Positions 1 to 13,449 of a stretch of DNA of 64,000 nt are shown piece after piece. Made by a program: the position numbers and the translations under genes. The notes under the pieces are model-generated. The model ran no database searches, was not told the origin of the DNA, and was given only the letters and a program-made list of their open reading frames with translations. Origin of the DNA: Macrotrachela quadricornifera (Eukaryota > Rotifera > Eurotatoria > Philodinida > Philodinidae); NCBI GenBank assembly GCA_022393335.1, contig JAJEKB010018899.1:46927-110926 (forward strand). Direction: 5' to 3'. Position 1 is the stretch's first letter. Each line of letters starts with the position of its first letter.

Positions 1-2470
1 AAAATTTTCCAAAAATATCGAAAAGTTTTATTGAAAATGATTTCTGATCTATTAGGAATCTATTTTAATTCATGTCACACAGAAATCGAATTATTGAATA
101 TTTTGGATAAAAACTGATTTGAAGTGGAAGTGAAGTAATGAAAAATATTTTTGGCAAGTCGATCAGCTAAGTTGATGCATCCCAGAGGTACAGAGAAAAT
201 TTATTGAAGATGATACGTTTGACGGTTTTGATGAATTGCGGAAGTGGTGCATTTCATTTAGTCATAATCAGAAAGTTAATATTTTTTTGTTATGGTTCTC
301 AGTGAAAACGAATGTGACGGTTATGGAGACCTTGTATAGAAAAGAATCAGTTAGAATTTGATGGAAGTTTCTGGGAGGAACTTAGCCGGAACAAAGTAGC
401 AAGAGATTCGTTGAAAATCATGTGATGTTCAAACATTTTCGTTGTAGTTCTTTACATGTGGATTTGAAAGAAATGTGTTGGAGTTTCTATCGAACATTTA
501 CCAACCATTTCTTGTGAAATATTATGCGGAAGATCGCGGAATACTGTTTCCATAAAAGTATTGGAATGTCCAAGAACCGACTGGTTCCATACCTTATCAT
601 TCAGCCTGGGTGTACAAAACATACTATCAAGTAAAGTTTTAATATTGGAATTGATTGAAGAATGTGAAGCTCTTTTGCCATGAACAGAAAGTTTTTTTCT
701 TCTCCCATGCAGGATTCTAACACGAATTCTGACATTGTTAATGGAGAATGTATAAATCCTACGCGTTATTTCTATGTCAAGAGGATCTTTGATCTTTAAG
801 AAATGATTGCATAAGTTCAATTGATATATTCTGAATTTTTTTCTTAATTTAAATCAACATAACTCCTTCAATTCATCGTTTGAATTGATTAGGATTGATT
901 GTTTTGCATCAAATTATTTAATCTGCTTATGAAGTTGTTGATAATCTGTTCACTTTTTTTGCTGATGAACAACACTGAAGCGTGTCTATGAAAATTAATG
1001 AAAAAATAACAAATAAAAATTACAAAGAAACGGTGATTATTTGTGAAATATTTGATACATCGATACTAGCTGTCTTAAGTTTCAATCGAGTTGAATAAAA
1101 GAAAAAAAAGAATCTCATTTAAAAAAAAGGTGGGTGAGTATTTTTTAAATAATCTTTGATATGAACAAGATAGAGAGCTGTGCTTTTCACTATTGGAAAG
1201 AGCAGATGAAAACGCATCAAATTATATAAGATAAAGACTTTTAACTTAAACGTTTGAACTCTTGTGCAATAGTTGAACAAAGAAATGGCTTAAAAACAGT
1301 TCTCATTTTCGCAGAAAAAAATGAAAAAAAATCGAGTGTTTTATAGAAATGATCGGCAAATTCAATTAGAATTATAGAATATAATAATTAGAACTTCCGA
1401 AGCAGTACAACTTTAAATCAGAACATATATATAGTTCTGTAGCTCGTAAGCTGGCGACTCTAATCCACTCCTTAAAGTTTAACATTTGTCCTATCTTGAT
1501 AAGACAACCATCATCTCTTCTAAGATGATCATGAATTACAATCGAGTTATGAAATAAATCTGAAGAATTCGATATAATCTTGAGGAATATTAGAAATTTG
1601 TAATATACAGAGATCATACAATTAAATCATAGAGTCGAATGATTAGCATAACATTGCTCGATACAAACATGAAATATCCCAATATTAGATGAGAGTATTT
1701 AGTATATTAACTCGAAATTGTATGTTATCGAGTGTATCTTAAATGGGAAATACTGTTATTTTAATTTATTTATGTATTTAAGGCATATAAATGTGAATTT
1801 GTATACGCAAATGGATCACGTCTCGAAGCAATGATGGATTGAAGATTGTAAAAGTTAGAGCATGAGCGAACAGATTCGATTGAAAGAGATCGTCGAATTT
1901 TATAGCATGAGATGACAACGAGCTGAGGGTAAAAAAGAGTTGCTCTTAAAGAGAAAATACGCGTAATTAAGAATTTCCTGCTAGCAATATCAAGCAAAAA
2001 ATCGAGATTTCAAAATATCTTAGAAATGAAAATTTTCATGTAATCAAAAATATCTTTGATCTAATAAAATAAGAATGAAATTAAATCTAGAAATAAGTTA
2101 AGTTTTTTTGGATAATGTCTTTGTAACAGTCGAAATTTTCAAGTATGCTTTATCTTATGATAATGTACAGATTGGAATTTGTCCAAAGACATTGTTGACG
2201 ACTATCAAGATAGGAAGTATAACTATAACACGTATGTTGGAAAAAATATTAAATCATTTTTCTTTATTTGCATCAACTAGATAGGTAAAGTCATGTTTCA
2301 AAATATTTTTCTTCTCAGCACGCACATAAAACATAAGAAAATAGATAAAAGATAAATATAATATTTGTCATGACATACTTATGTATTATATTATAAAACA
2401 GGTGAAATACTGTCGTCAGTTGTAATAAAATCGACAAGAAGAATTTTTTTATTATTTTATATTAGCAAAT
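1..2470. other. Gene-poor AT-rich stretch with no supported gene
   Basis: No intact gene is recognised. The minus strand between about 452 and 820 stays open for 122 codons, but its translation has no familiar motif, and the reading beyond it on the same strand is broken by stops. It could be a decayed coding sequence. The remainder is low-complexity AT-rich DNA with only short chance reading frames. Confidence 0.4.
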
Positions 2471-3758
2471 ATGTCTTTTCATACTATCACTATCGATGAT
2501 CAACTTGAACCAGCTAAAGTTGATTTTACGTCTGTTCAATCACATTCATCTGTAGCAGAATATTGGACTTTTAAAGTTGAAGAAAATCGCGATATTATTA
2601 AGAACTCTTCGCAAAATTATTCGTCTTTGTACACTATTTCTAATGATTCATACACTGAAACATCATCAAATGCTATTCTACAAGCATTTGTTTCAGCTTA
2701 TAATCAACATCATGATATTGTACTCTCACCTGACGATATGTGGATGGTTGTATGCTTATATTTTGCTAAGCATGTCAATGATAATGCTGAACAATTACGT
2801 TCACTCTTTGTTGAACATTATGATGGTAAAATAAATTTGACCGTTCGTGATTTTCAGAATAAAAATCAATGGGATAATTTTTTTGATGCAATGAAAGCAA
2901 AAATCATGAATAATGTTAAGGGTGATATATGTCGTATATTGACAGCTGATTTTTCAACTACAGGCAAGATTGAATCAATTCTCTCAACTGCATGCATCAT
3001 GCATACATTTAAGCCTTACTTTAATTATAGACGAGTAATGAGGTGCATTTGTGGAATTCGACGAGTACATTTTATGGGTAAATACTATTATTTATTTGTA
3101 ATTGAAATAGTGCATTTTGATCTTTATAGCAGAATAAAAAATATTTTGAGATGCTTTTTTTTTAATTTACAATTTGAGAAGATTGCAATAAATGCAATAA
3201 TTATAAGTTGTTTAAAAAAAATGTCTTATTGAAGTGTTACATTAATCTATTAAATCATTCTCTTTTTTTTTTATAGGTACTTTACATGACTGGCAATCAC
3301 TTTATATCAAAGCACAACAATTACAATCATTTGGTAATGATCAATTCCGCAAATATATAGATGGTATTTTGCCTATCTTTGATGAGTTTATTAAAACTTA
3401 TCAAGGTAATGTAAATAAGCAATTCTGGATTAAAGTTTGTGATATTACACGAGATACAGGCCTCAGATATGGCGGTGGAGGATCAGGAAAATTGATCACT
3501 GGTTGGATATTGAAACTATTTGGGTTAGAAGCTGATAGGGTTCGCGATCCATCTGACATACACTTACCCAATATTCGTGTACCAGTTAAACTCGAAGATG
3601 AAATGACTGGCAAACAGACACAATGCTACATTGTCGGTGGATTTCATGGTATCTACTCGACAGATAATCGTCACAAGCCAGTGATGAGTCTGTCGGTCAT
3701 TGAAGAAACAAAGCCAAGTCAATCGAAAAAGGAAATATCAGATTATGACGAAGATTAA
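2471..3758 (+). CDS. DUF4419-domain protein, two exons
   Basis: Exons are 2471-3077 and 3277-3758, giving 362 codons plus stop. The intron starts GTAAAT, ends in a T-run plus TATAG, and rejoins the frame exactly. The start is the first ATG after AT-rich leader DNA. Hallmarks of DUF4419 seen here are the SPDDMWMVV block (about residues 88-96), the HVNDNAEQLR block that follows, the CGIRRVHFMG strand spanning the splice junction (about residues 194-203), the DITRDTG segment and a GGGGSGKLITGWI stretch. Family length is roughly 350-420 aa, so the gene looks complete. DUF4419 proteins are widespread in fungi and invertebrates and their biochemical role is not established. There is no signal peptide or membrane helix, so it is probably cytosolic. 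Reading on past the donor without splicing hits a stop at 3232 and loses the second half of the domain. Confidence 0.85.
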
Positions 3759-5738
3759 TGGTTTTAACTTGTAGACTTAATTTTTTTCAATTCTTTTTTA
3801 AACATATCTTTTAAAATTGAATAATATTAAATTATTGTAAAACGTGTTATTCAAGATTTTATTATATCTGTTTTATTTCTAATAATTATTAGTTGCATTT
3901 TAACTTTCAAAAAATAAAAATATCTTGTATAATCAAGACATAAAAGCATGAAGAAAATATCAAAGTTTGAAGTTTTATGATTTTCTATCGAATCGAAGTA
4001 CATTATTCCTTCGTTAATGATAATCTTTTTGAAAAGTATTTTAAAAGATGAATTAGTTATGGAAAGATATGTCGCACGAGATCTACAATATTCGAAATTA
4101 TTTTGTATGTGACATGCAATAAGTATTGTTTTAACAAATATTTAGGGCAGACCAAAAGTAGTGAGAGAGGTACTATTTTTCTTACAGAAAGCCTTAAAAG
4201 AATTTCTTTTTTTATGAACAAGTAGAGCGTCTTTCATTCTATCTTTTCACGTTATTTAATCACTATTCAACTAATATCATAATAATTAAATTTTGATAAG
4301 AATTATTTTTGTTGATCACTAGCTGGTAGCATTTAGATTATAATGGATGTGATACTTTTACATTCCATTTTATTACCACTTAATATACAAAAAGATGCAG
4401 CGTAAAAAGCTCTACAATTTATAAAGAGCGATCATAAAAAGTCTCGTTTTCGCAATGTTCAAATTGGACAGCTCAGAGTTCGTCCATTCTGAAAATAAAA
4501 AGTGCAACTATAAAATAAGCGATACTTTATAAATTTTAGAGTGTTTCACGCTCCATCTTATGATATATTTTGTTTTTATTAATACAAAGATTAGATGATA
4601 ATAAAATGAAATGTAAAAGCATCCCATTTTTTATGCCCACAATCATTATGATCTAAATGTTACCAGCTAGTGATAAACAAAAATAGTTCTTATCAAAATT
4701 TAATTATTATGATATTAGTTGAATAGAGATCAAATAGAATAAAAAGATAGAGCGAAAGACGCTCTATTTATTCATAAAAAAAGACATTCTTTTAAGGCTT
4801 TCTGTAAGAAAAAAAAGTGGCGCCCTCATTACTTTTGGGCTGCCCTAAGTTAGATATTATTCATTTTTACTCGAGAATAAGCAAAATAATGGGTAGTTAA
4901 TAGAATTGCGAAACTAGTTTTAAATATAAAATTATATCTTCAATGTTTTTATGTATTTTCAGCAAAAAATATTAAATTTCGGACGACATACAAATATTCT
5001 CAATGAAGTTACCATTCTATTGAATGTACGACTCAATTCTGAAACCAATCTGATTTAGAAATATTTAATATAGATGATGAATATTAAAATGTAAAAATAC
5101 TTTTGTTAGCAGTTGATATTCCTTGTTCATATCAGTTCACATGTTTTAGATATCCTGCCGGATCGTAGAATAACATATGACGTCCATACAAATACAGTTA
5201 TTTTAATATACGAACATAACCGTTCGTGCTAAATTGATAAATATAAAATATATATTATTGAGGTCATGAAAGTTAGGATTAATTGACTAACTGATTTTTC
5301 AAATACATATTTCTTTTGCTAATTATACTAAGAAGTTGAGAGGCTCAGCATTTAAAGAACCAATAGATATTTGAAAGAAAAAATAATGAGTCTAATTCCA
5401 TTTTTCTTTCTTTTATGCTTTTTTCATTCATCTATAATTAATCTCTTCATATTTGTTTCGTTCCATAATTAATATTTTCAATCATTTGTATTTTTTTCTC
5501 GAACTACCCCATTTTACAACTTTAATATTTTCAATGATTTCACATAATCATCATTTTTAATAGTCTCATTATAATTCATCTTTCCATTTTTCTTGTATAC
5601 GACTCGAAAAATTTAATTCAATCTAGATAAACTATTATGTTCTTGTTAAATATTTGATATTTTTTTATAAAATATCGACAAAAATTTATAGTATTTATTC
5701 AAAATGTTCTCATCATATAATTGACAAGAAAATATTCT
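3759..5738. other. Intergenic stretch holding a foldback MITE
   Basis: Apart from the palindromic element at 4145-4845 there is no supported gene. The rest is AT-rich with scattered short open frames and no recognisable product. The left part is the 3' flank of the DUF4419 gene and the right part is the 3' flank of the UNC93-like gene, so the two genes converge on this stretch. Confidence 0.6.
4145..4845. mobile_element. 701-bp foldback MITE, Tc1/mariner-type TA duplication
   Basis: The element is an almost complete palindrome. Its left end GGGCAGACCAAAAGTA matches the inverted right end, and homology continues inward for over 300 bases on each side, for example the TTTTAAGGCTTTCTGTAAG block on the right and its complement on the left. 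It is flanked on both sides by TA (4143-4144 and 4846-4847), the target duplication of Tc1/mariner-type insertion. It has no coding capacity. The inner blocks ACTATTCAACTAATAT and CCAAAAGTARTGA recur in the element at 27176, so both belong to one family. Confidence 0.8.
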
Positions 5739-7347
5739 TTAACTTATAGGAACACTCTCAAATGGCGGAGATCTGTTCAACTTATTACTCACATTACTAA
5801 ATGAGATAATAAAGAAGGCAAGTGTGCTTAAATGTAGAGCAATGACAACGATCAATAATTGAAATTGGAGACCAAGACCAGCTGCATAGACATAAGCAAT
5901 AGCTACCGTCACACCCTGAAATTTCCAAATAACTTAATTGATAAGGTAATAAGAAAATAATTACCTGAATCAATTGAAATAATGCAAAAGCTGAAGCACT
6001 TGTTTCTTTATATTGATTCACCAGGATATTTACCAACTGCAATTCAAAGAAATTCTCAATCAACAAAAAGTATAAATAAAATCAACCTGAGTATTTACAC
6101 CACTGTCGCCAACACCAGCCAAAAAGGAACCAATAAAAGCGATAACTTGGCTTGCTGATGAACTATTACATATAAATCTTCTTCGAATCTGTATTTTTCT
6201 TTTAAATTAAATTCACTTACCTGAATTCAAAATACGGCTTAGTACTAGTTTCTTTTGCTGATGCATCAAATGGAAAATTAATAAATGTCGANNNNNNNNN
6301 NATTAAAGCGTTACCTGTATAAGCAAATACAATGAGAAGAAGAAGCATATTTCGAGTTTTTAGAAGTTGAACAGCAACTTTCATTGTTTGAATAATATTG
6401 GCTAAAGTTATTTTTTCTTCTGTATTTGATGATTGAAGTTTTGTTCGACGTCTTTCAATCAAGCTGCGCCAAATAATTATTGCAAACACAATAAGACTGA
6501 TAGCACAAACAACGGAAAACACAGTAAATAATAGATATCGTGTTGATCGTGTAATTGTATCGCTATTAACTGATAAATATACATACAGATTGCCGGGAAG
6601 AAGACTAATAGAAATGAAGAAACACAGAGAGAGAAATCAGAATATATATCATATTGAGTAAAAAGCGATATTAGCAACTTTATTCAAAAACGGCAATAAG
6701 TTGAAAATTTTCTCATGTAAATGTATCGAACTGTACAATTTACCTAGCTTGAAGTAATGCCCAGAATATGCCTGCATTACGACTTGCTGTCGTCTCATCA
6801 GAATTTAATGCTAAATAATTTCCTTCTGCCGTCCAAAGAATAGCTCCACCAATACCAATTAATATCGAGACCAAATAAAATGACCAAACCCTTGGTGAGA
6901 TAAACGAAAGAACATATAAGCTGCAAAATAAAAAATACATGTTAGGAATATAATATCAAAAAGAGATATACTGACGAATAGGTTGATGCACCGGCGAACA
7001 TTGATACGGCTGGTCCCAATATAGATGCAACAACTGGTGAAAAAATATTACCAATAGCGAAGAATACATAAAGAATAGCAAGACTATAATGAGATTTAGT
7101 TTATATGGATAGGAATAAATATATTCACCTGATATAACCAGTGCCTTCAAATTGTGTTCCGTTGATTGTCTCATTTCGGACACCTTCAAGTACACTTTCC
7201 TGAATATCATGAAATAAAAAGAGTAGTAATAATATGTACTAATACATGAAAATAAAATACCTCAAGCATACTTGTAGCTTGAAATGCTGTAAATAAAAGC
7301 ATAAAGGCCAAACCAAGCCAAAAAATATTAATCAAACGAGTATCCAT
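5739..7347 (-). CDS. UNC93-like multi-pass membrane protein, eight exons, interrupted by assembly gap
   Basis: Exons from the 5' end on the minus strand are 7347-7261, 7199-7129, 7083-6976, 6920-6744, 6604-6221 (contains the N run), 6162-6087, 6036-5965 and 5915-5739. Introns are 45-140 bp, all GT-AG, and phases agree. Family marks of UNC93 (an MFS-type branch regulating ion channels or receptor trafficking) are an N-terminal FQATSMLE block, the WTAEGNYLALNS loop followed by ASRNAGIFWALLQ, the LLPGNLYVY helix, and a C-terminal GVGDSGVNTQ motif with SAFALFQLIQ. The assembled model is about 383 codons against roughly 450 for typical UNC93A, so around 70 residues are probably missing at 6292-6301. 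The start ATG is followed at once by a hydrophobic helix, as expected. The exact acceptor of exon 6 was chosen by phase and is less certain. Confidence 0.85.
6292..6301. other. Assembly gap of 10 N
   Basis: Ten N bases lie inside exon 5 of the UNC93-like gene. The length is likely a placeholder, because the protein is short for its family and the sequence on both sides is coding. Confidence 0.98.
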
Positions 7348-8669
7348 AATTTTTCGAAGCTAAGACTAATCAAAAGCAACACAATAACAATGATAAATGT
7401 ACCCTTTTACAGTGAAAATGTGTTTCAATGTTGCTTGCCTAAAAAGATAAGAAAGTAAAAAAAGATGAATAAGATAAGGTGCATGTTATTCTATTTTAAA
7501 CTATTTTTAACATTCAATTTTTATTCCAATTAAACATTTTTTTCCAAGAAAAATACAGAGACGTTAGTAAAAAAAGACATTGCGAATATATCTTATGTAA
7601 TCAGTTTATATGTAATAATATAGGTTCCATCGAAATGAATGTTCAAAATTCTTGTATTATTCACAATAATGAGTAATCTTCAATTCATGATAAATATTGA
7701 ATTTAGTTATTCATTTTAATTATTCTTTTTTTTTAGATACTTTTTATTTTTATGAAAATAAATGTTAGAATTTTAAGACACATGTCATTTTTATCTTATT
7801 TTTTTTGCCTAATCAAATTATTTGTATGATAAGTTTATTGATTATAAATCGTTAAACTTTAGTAAAAATTAACTTTTCAATGTTTAACATGATCTGTATA
7901 CATTTATAAAATTGATTTAAATGAAAAATTTTTTTTCATATATGTAATTATGCTATGAGATCATGTAGAGGGAGCAGGTAGCACTATAATTTCAGATATA
8001 TAGTAAGTAATACATTTTTTTATGAGATGAAAGCTTGTCGAAAATTAAAGGTGATGGTAATTCAGAAGTGGAGTAAAAACCTTTTTCTTGAATATTTTTA
8101 TATGGTTCAATAGAGTTGGTCAAACTCTACAAAATTGTATTAACGAAAATTATTCTAAGGTAAAAAATTATTTTTCATCCACCTGCTTATATGAAAGCGC
8201 TCCAATGTATATTATGTTCTTGGTAATGTTACAGTATGTGAATATAAATATAAATGAATAGGTACGAGAGCAGGTATTCATTCAGCAATGGTATATTCCA
8301 ATAACAAACAAGCAATCACCGAGCAAGAACTGATTCCGTTTTTCATTTTATATATGAGATATTTTCAAATGACCATTCGATTGAAACGAAGAATATTTTC
8401 TTCACTTTAGATGTAATGAAAGACCTTTATGTATTCTTAATTAGAAAATCTAACTGATAGCGGTGGCAATACAACTTTCATTCATGCATTGCATGTGAAT
8501 TTGATCTGTTCGCACGTGGTTAGGCAACCATAATTTTCCTCATTCAAAATATTATCCTGGTGCTGTGTGTGAATATCGAAATATTTTTTCTTTCGAATAG
8601 TCTTTTCCTTTATTCACTGCAAACCATTTAAACTTTCTGAACAATAAAAAAATGATATCAATTAGTTGT
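7348..8669. other. Intergenic stretch, nothing recognised
   Basis: This lies between the 5' end of the UNC93-like gene and the 3' end of the NHL-repeat exon, both on the minus strand. It is AT-rich with no credible reading frame, RNA gene or clear repeat. It should contain the UNC93-like promoter near 7350-7450, but I see no unambiguous TATA element. Confidence 0.5.
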
Positions 8670-9589
8670 CTATTCGATTGAAAATCGTTGTACTCGATGA
8701 TTGCTCCATTCGACGACATACAAATTACCTTGTCGATCAAATGATAAATCAACGGGATCCCACAACTGATTTGCTTCAGTTCCTCGTCCTTTTCCACCAA
8801 TAATTACTTCTCCATGTTTCATTCCTTTGTCCCACCGCAATATTCGATTATTCCAACTATCTGCCACAAAGATTGTGTTCAACTGGTCGAGAAACAATCC
8901 TTGAGGTTTATACAAATGTGTTACCTCCGTACCTTCTCCTCGACCACCTGCCAGAACTATTCCTTCTTGTGCACCCAGAAACCATTTCATTATACGATGA
9001 TTATGATAATCTGCCACATACACTGTTTGATCTCGATCGACAAGTACTTTTGCAGGACTACTCAATTGATTGAGACGATTACCTTCTCCATTTCCACCTG
9101 CCACTGTTGTTCCTTCTGTTTCTCCTATTTTAAATCGTTTTACTTCATGTTTTTTTGTATCAGTGACGTAAAGAAATCCCTGATTATCCATTGTCAATCC
9201 GTGACAATCAATATTCGAAATAAGTATTTCACCCTCTTTTGCATCATTTCGACAAGGCCATCTCATCACTCGTCGATTTCCAATATCACAAATAATGAAA
9301 CTGTCTGTCGCTTTGTCGATAATTAGATCTGCTGGATAATATAACTGATCCAATCTTTCTCCATTTCCATTTCCACCAGCTACTACTTCCCCAGTTGTTG
9401 CACCTTTCTTCCACTTCACAATACGATGATTTAAATTATCAGCAACATATACTGTTTCATCATCCTCATCTACATAGAGACCACAGGGATTATTGAGTTG
9501 ATTAAGTTCACCGCCACATTCATTTCCCCCAGCAACAGTAACTCCGTCCTGTTTCCATCGGGCAGTGTAAGAAATATGTATGGGAAGAC
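8670..9589 (-). CDS. NHL-repeat beta-propeller protein, 3' exon (5' exon not found)
   Basis: The minus strand is open from a CAG acceptor (9592-9590) to a stop at 8670, about 306 codons. It contains six NHL repeats, each with an AGG(N/R)G...NQL...P loop followed by a strand such as YVADNLNHRIVKW, FVADSWNNRILRW or YVADYHNHRIMKW. NHL repeats fold into a six-bladed propeller used for protein, RNA or carbohydrate binding. Stand-alone secreted NHL proteins form large families in rotifers. The exon begins in phase 2, so at least one upstream exon with the start codon, probably a signal-peptide exon, must lie beyond 9590. I could not find it within the next several kilobases. The nearest in-frame GTG at 9419 is not a credible start, because two thirds of a repeat precede it. 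Confidence 0.85.
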
Positions 9590-12500
9590 CTGAAATGAGA
9601 AATAAAATATGATCTATTTAATTGTATCATGAAATGAGAGGATGAGCGAAGAAATTCTGTCTCATATTCTTTACTAAATTATTTATTTTTATTTATTAGA
9701 TTTTGTTTATGTCATTTTATTGACATTCGTTTCATTCTTCTGTACGATATTCAGTCACGACCTTTTCAAAGTCACAAATGCTATTATTTCAGAGAAGAAG
9801 CGTTATCTAGCAGTATTTTTTCATATGTTTTGGAACGACAGGGATTCAAAGAGACAGATTTAGTTTATAAAGACGTTCACTCATATTACTGAATGTAGAA
9901 TGCAATTCTTAATGAAATGATGTATTTCTTAAATCAAACAATAGAAACTGTGACATTACCATTTTGAATTATAAAATAAAAATAAAAAATATCTATGACG
10001 AAAGCAATCTGTTTAATATTTTTAGAATTTTCTTTTTTATTCTGAAAAATGCATTTTGGTATATGCGAAATTTCAACGAACTGCTATCAACAATTCTTTA
10101 TTACATTTTTCGTTTTTCATTTAGAAGTGGATTATAAAAAATTTGATTAGGTTAACAGGTTTCTTGTTTGATATGAAAAGTATTCTAAAATCCAATTAAT
10201 AACATTCATTAGATATTGATTCACTTCATCATAAACTAACAGCGTGACTATGATCATTAATATAGTAATGAAGACGAATTTCTTCCATGGGGAGAATAAG
10301 TTACTGTTAAAATGAGAAAATCAATTCTTTAACTATGGAATTTAAAATCTTTTTTGATGAAAAAATTAGGTCATATTTTGGGTAAAATCATAAAAAGGAT
10401 AACTTCTCAGAATATAATATTCTTTACAAACGAATTATCTCGAAAGATTTACATCCATTTAAGTTAAAACATTCAGCTTATACTAGAAAACTTGAAATCT
10501 GTTATTGAAGATGTCAAGAAAAATCATAAAATCTGAAAGTCTTATTAGTCTATCTAGCATACAGATATATCTTTTTTGCAGGCACTAAATATATTCTAAA
10601 GTGATAGAGAAATAGATGTTCAAGTCAAAAATCGTTATTACTAATTAAATATTTTTTCATTCCATGATCACTACCATGTTAAAGCGTATTTTTAGGATAA
10701 AGAACAAATGGAAATCACTAGAATGAGAAATTCACATGTACTCCTCTTCATACTCTAGTCTATAAATTATCCTTACAATAACTAACTTTGTCACAATCTC
10801 AAGACTAAACAATGAAGAAAAATTAAATATGGTTTAATCAAAATGAAAGGTAAATCAGAGAAAAGATAGTATCGTTTGAAATCAAATTAACGCAATTACT
10901 AATAAAATGATTAAAAATAGATAAATAATTGATTATATTACGTTCTGATGGAGAATATTCAGCTGTGTTCATATACATGGTAGATTATATCGATAATATA
11001 AATTAAATTTTATAAAATCCAAATAAATTTGGCAACTCCTCGAACGATAAATCTGAAAAATAAATAAAGTAAATCAATAATAGATTAATTAAATTATTAA
11101 AAAAATTAGCAAGAAAGAATATAATGAAATATATGTATACAATTGTTCAATTGTAGTGCTCTATTGTCCAGTAAAGACAGATAAAGCATTTATTGCAATG
11201 TATATTGTTCCATATCATAAACTTGCAGTATGTTCAGCTAATATGATAAAGAATTATAAAAAAGAAAATCAATCATAAATGGAAAACTCATTTGAATTTG
11301 TTTAAATATTAAAGCAGGCATCAATAATTAATAATGAAATGATGATAAGTTTTGATATATATCGGTTAATAGAGACATCAAATTATCAGTAAAAATAATT
11401 AATATTTTCAATTTAGTAGAACAATTTTCATTAGACATACAGTGGTCATGACCATTCTGCTTGTTGTCATCTAAACAAGTACAATTGTATGCAATTCATA
11501 ATTATAATGAACCCAGAATTGAGAATTGAAAAGAATGCACTGTAAAGCTTTTGAATAATATTCATGCATTACATACAAATATAAAATTTAGTCTAAAATT
11601 TAAAAATAACAATATAATCTCATTTCTTGATTTAATAGTTTAAAAAAATGAACTCAAAACTGTGTGAACTCGCTCGTTAGATCGAAAATATTTGAGGTTA
11701 GCCCATATTTTATGAATTAGCTAGAACATATGTATGATCATATAAGAAACCTTTCTTCTTTGCTTCGAAACTTCTTTGGAAACGAAAAGACAATCACTTA
11801 CGTAAGTGTAAACACTTGTAGATTAAAGCTTGGCTCCCAGTCGGCTTAGAGAAATTAATAATTGTGTTCATACTCAAACATGATCGTATTATAAAACTAA
11901 AACGATAGAAATAGTTATCATTAGCATAGATAGAAATTTCATAAAGACTGCTCTTTTATTTTTTTTGTATGAATCTAAATTTGATAGGATTAGGTTTCTT
12001 TCTTATCTTCAGCATTAACGATATATAATATGAAAAGACAAATATTTACCCACGATTTCAGTCGGTGAGTTGCTGCGATGTTACTCTTACCAACTTAAAA
12101 AAACACTACTGTAACGTACATGCAAAACGATGGCTGTTGCATCTATCACTTTTGAGTCGGTTACACATTTATAATATTCTTATAATGTATGTAGAGGATG
12201 ATGTCAATAAAAAAATATATAGGTGAACTGAAGCGATAAGCTGTCACGCATTCATCGATTATTCAATGCGCTGCATGCATAATTATTCTTTACTTATACA
12301 CGATAAAACGAAAGAGGAAGAAATAGGTATTTATCGTAATAGGCACCTTTCTCGTCGTTAACATTCGTTATTTTTTCAACCATTTATTGGTAGAAAATGA
12401 TTCGCAGTTTAAAGTCATTCTCCGAACGATGACTGTTGAGTAAGACAACCAGAGTTCGACTCCAATAAGCTATTCCTGAATGAGAATCTAAATATCGATC

Positions 12501-12689
12501 CGTTCTCACATAAAATGCAAAACTAAACATGTATTTAAAGAAAAAACGTTACATACATGTTCACGTTTATCTTACAACCTGCTTTATAAAATGGAATTAG
12601 AAAGATCATATTTCTATTTTTTCTCTGTTTTTGTTTGTTATTGAACAAGAATTTTATTGCAAGACTATTGCAATAAATCTACTGTATTA

Positions 12690-13160
12690 CGCTCACCTTT
12701 TAAGGTTTCATTGAGATACTGTTTTAAATTATCATTATTGAGTGGATCCATAGAGACCCATCCAATTTTTTCCAAAGAATTTTATAGTTTTTTTCCTCCA
12801 AAATGCTGGTAGGCTCTAGAAAATTTTTGGTGAAAAAATAAACCAAATCCTTTCGATTGAAAATCTTGAGTTCTGGGTCATCTCCTTGGAGTACTGCAGT
12901 GATCGTAGTTAGCTAGCTTGCGAAACGATTCAGTAATAATCTCTCAGAACTTCTAAACTAACCTTAAAATTTTCATGTTTATTAAAAAGTACAGCAAAGC
13001 TGATCAGAATATCCTCTCAAACCGATGCAGAACTAGTGGTTTTTCTCAAGTAAGTCGGAAGTAACCCTGCTGAGCCAAAGGAAACAATGAAATCAACGTG
13101 GTAAGTTTTGAATCTTTCTACAATGACATCTTCCGATGAAGAGTCTTATGTACACACATC
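12690..13160 (-). pseudogene. Decayed multi-exon gene fragment, family unknown
   Basis: Three protein-like blocks read in order on the minus strand. The first, about 13160-12970, includes EDVIVERFKTYHVDFIVSF and ends at a GTTAG donor-like site after an in-frame stop. The second, about 12915-12770, contains DPELKIFNRKDLVYFFTKN. The third, to 12698, contains EKIGWVSMDPLNNDN and ends at a GTGAGC donor. Blocks two and three overlap in different frames around 12770, implying a single-base indel. Biased charged/hydrophobic alternation and splice-like borders argue for former coding function. I do not recognise the family. Confidence 0.4.
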
Positions 13161-13449
13161 GTAATTTAAAACGAACAAGATTAAGGATGAGTCATTGAAT
13201 ATTGGAAAGGATCAATCATCCATTAGTACTTCATATTATTTTTTGTAATCTTTTCGCAATGCTATGATGAAAGTTAAATGAACATTCGACAAAACACGCA
13301 AATTCTACGTGCGGACCAAAAGTAGTACCTGTGTCATCACAACTATCTATATTTTTAACTTGTCGATATCATGTTGCTAACGAAATTATTCGTTGGTTGT
13401 GTTCAAGATGTCATGGGTGAGATTGAAAAGAGATGATAAATCATCAACC

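Noticed and set aside
452..820. 122-codon open frame on the minus strand
   Set aside because: No recognisable motif, no splice context and stops in the continuing frame; possibly decayed coding DNA but not supportable as a gene.
8814..9326. 170-codon plus-strand open frame opposite the NHL exon
   Set aside because: It is antisense to clear NHL repeats and its translation has no protein-like conservation.
13311..13330. Lone MITE-like end (GGACCAAAAGTAGTA)
   Set aside because: No inverted partner or TA duplication was found within several kilobases, so it cannot be called an element.
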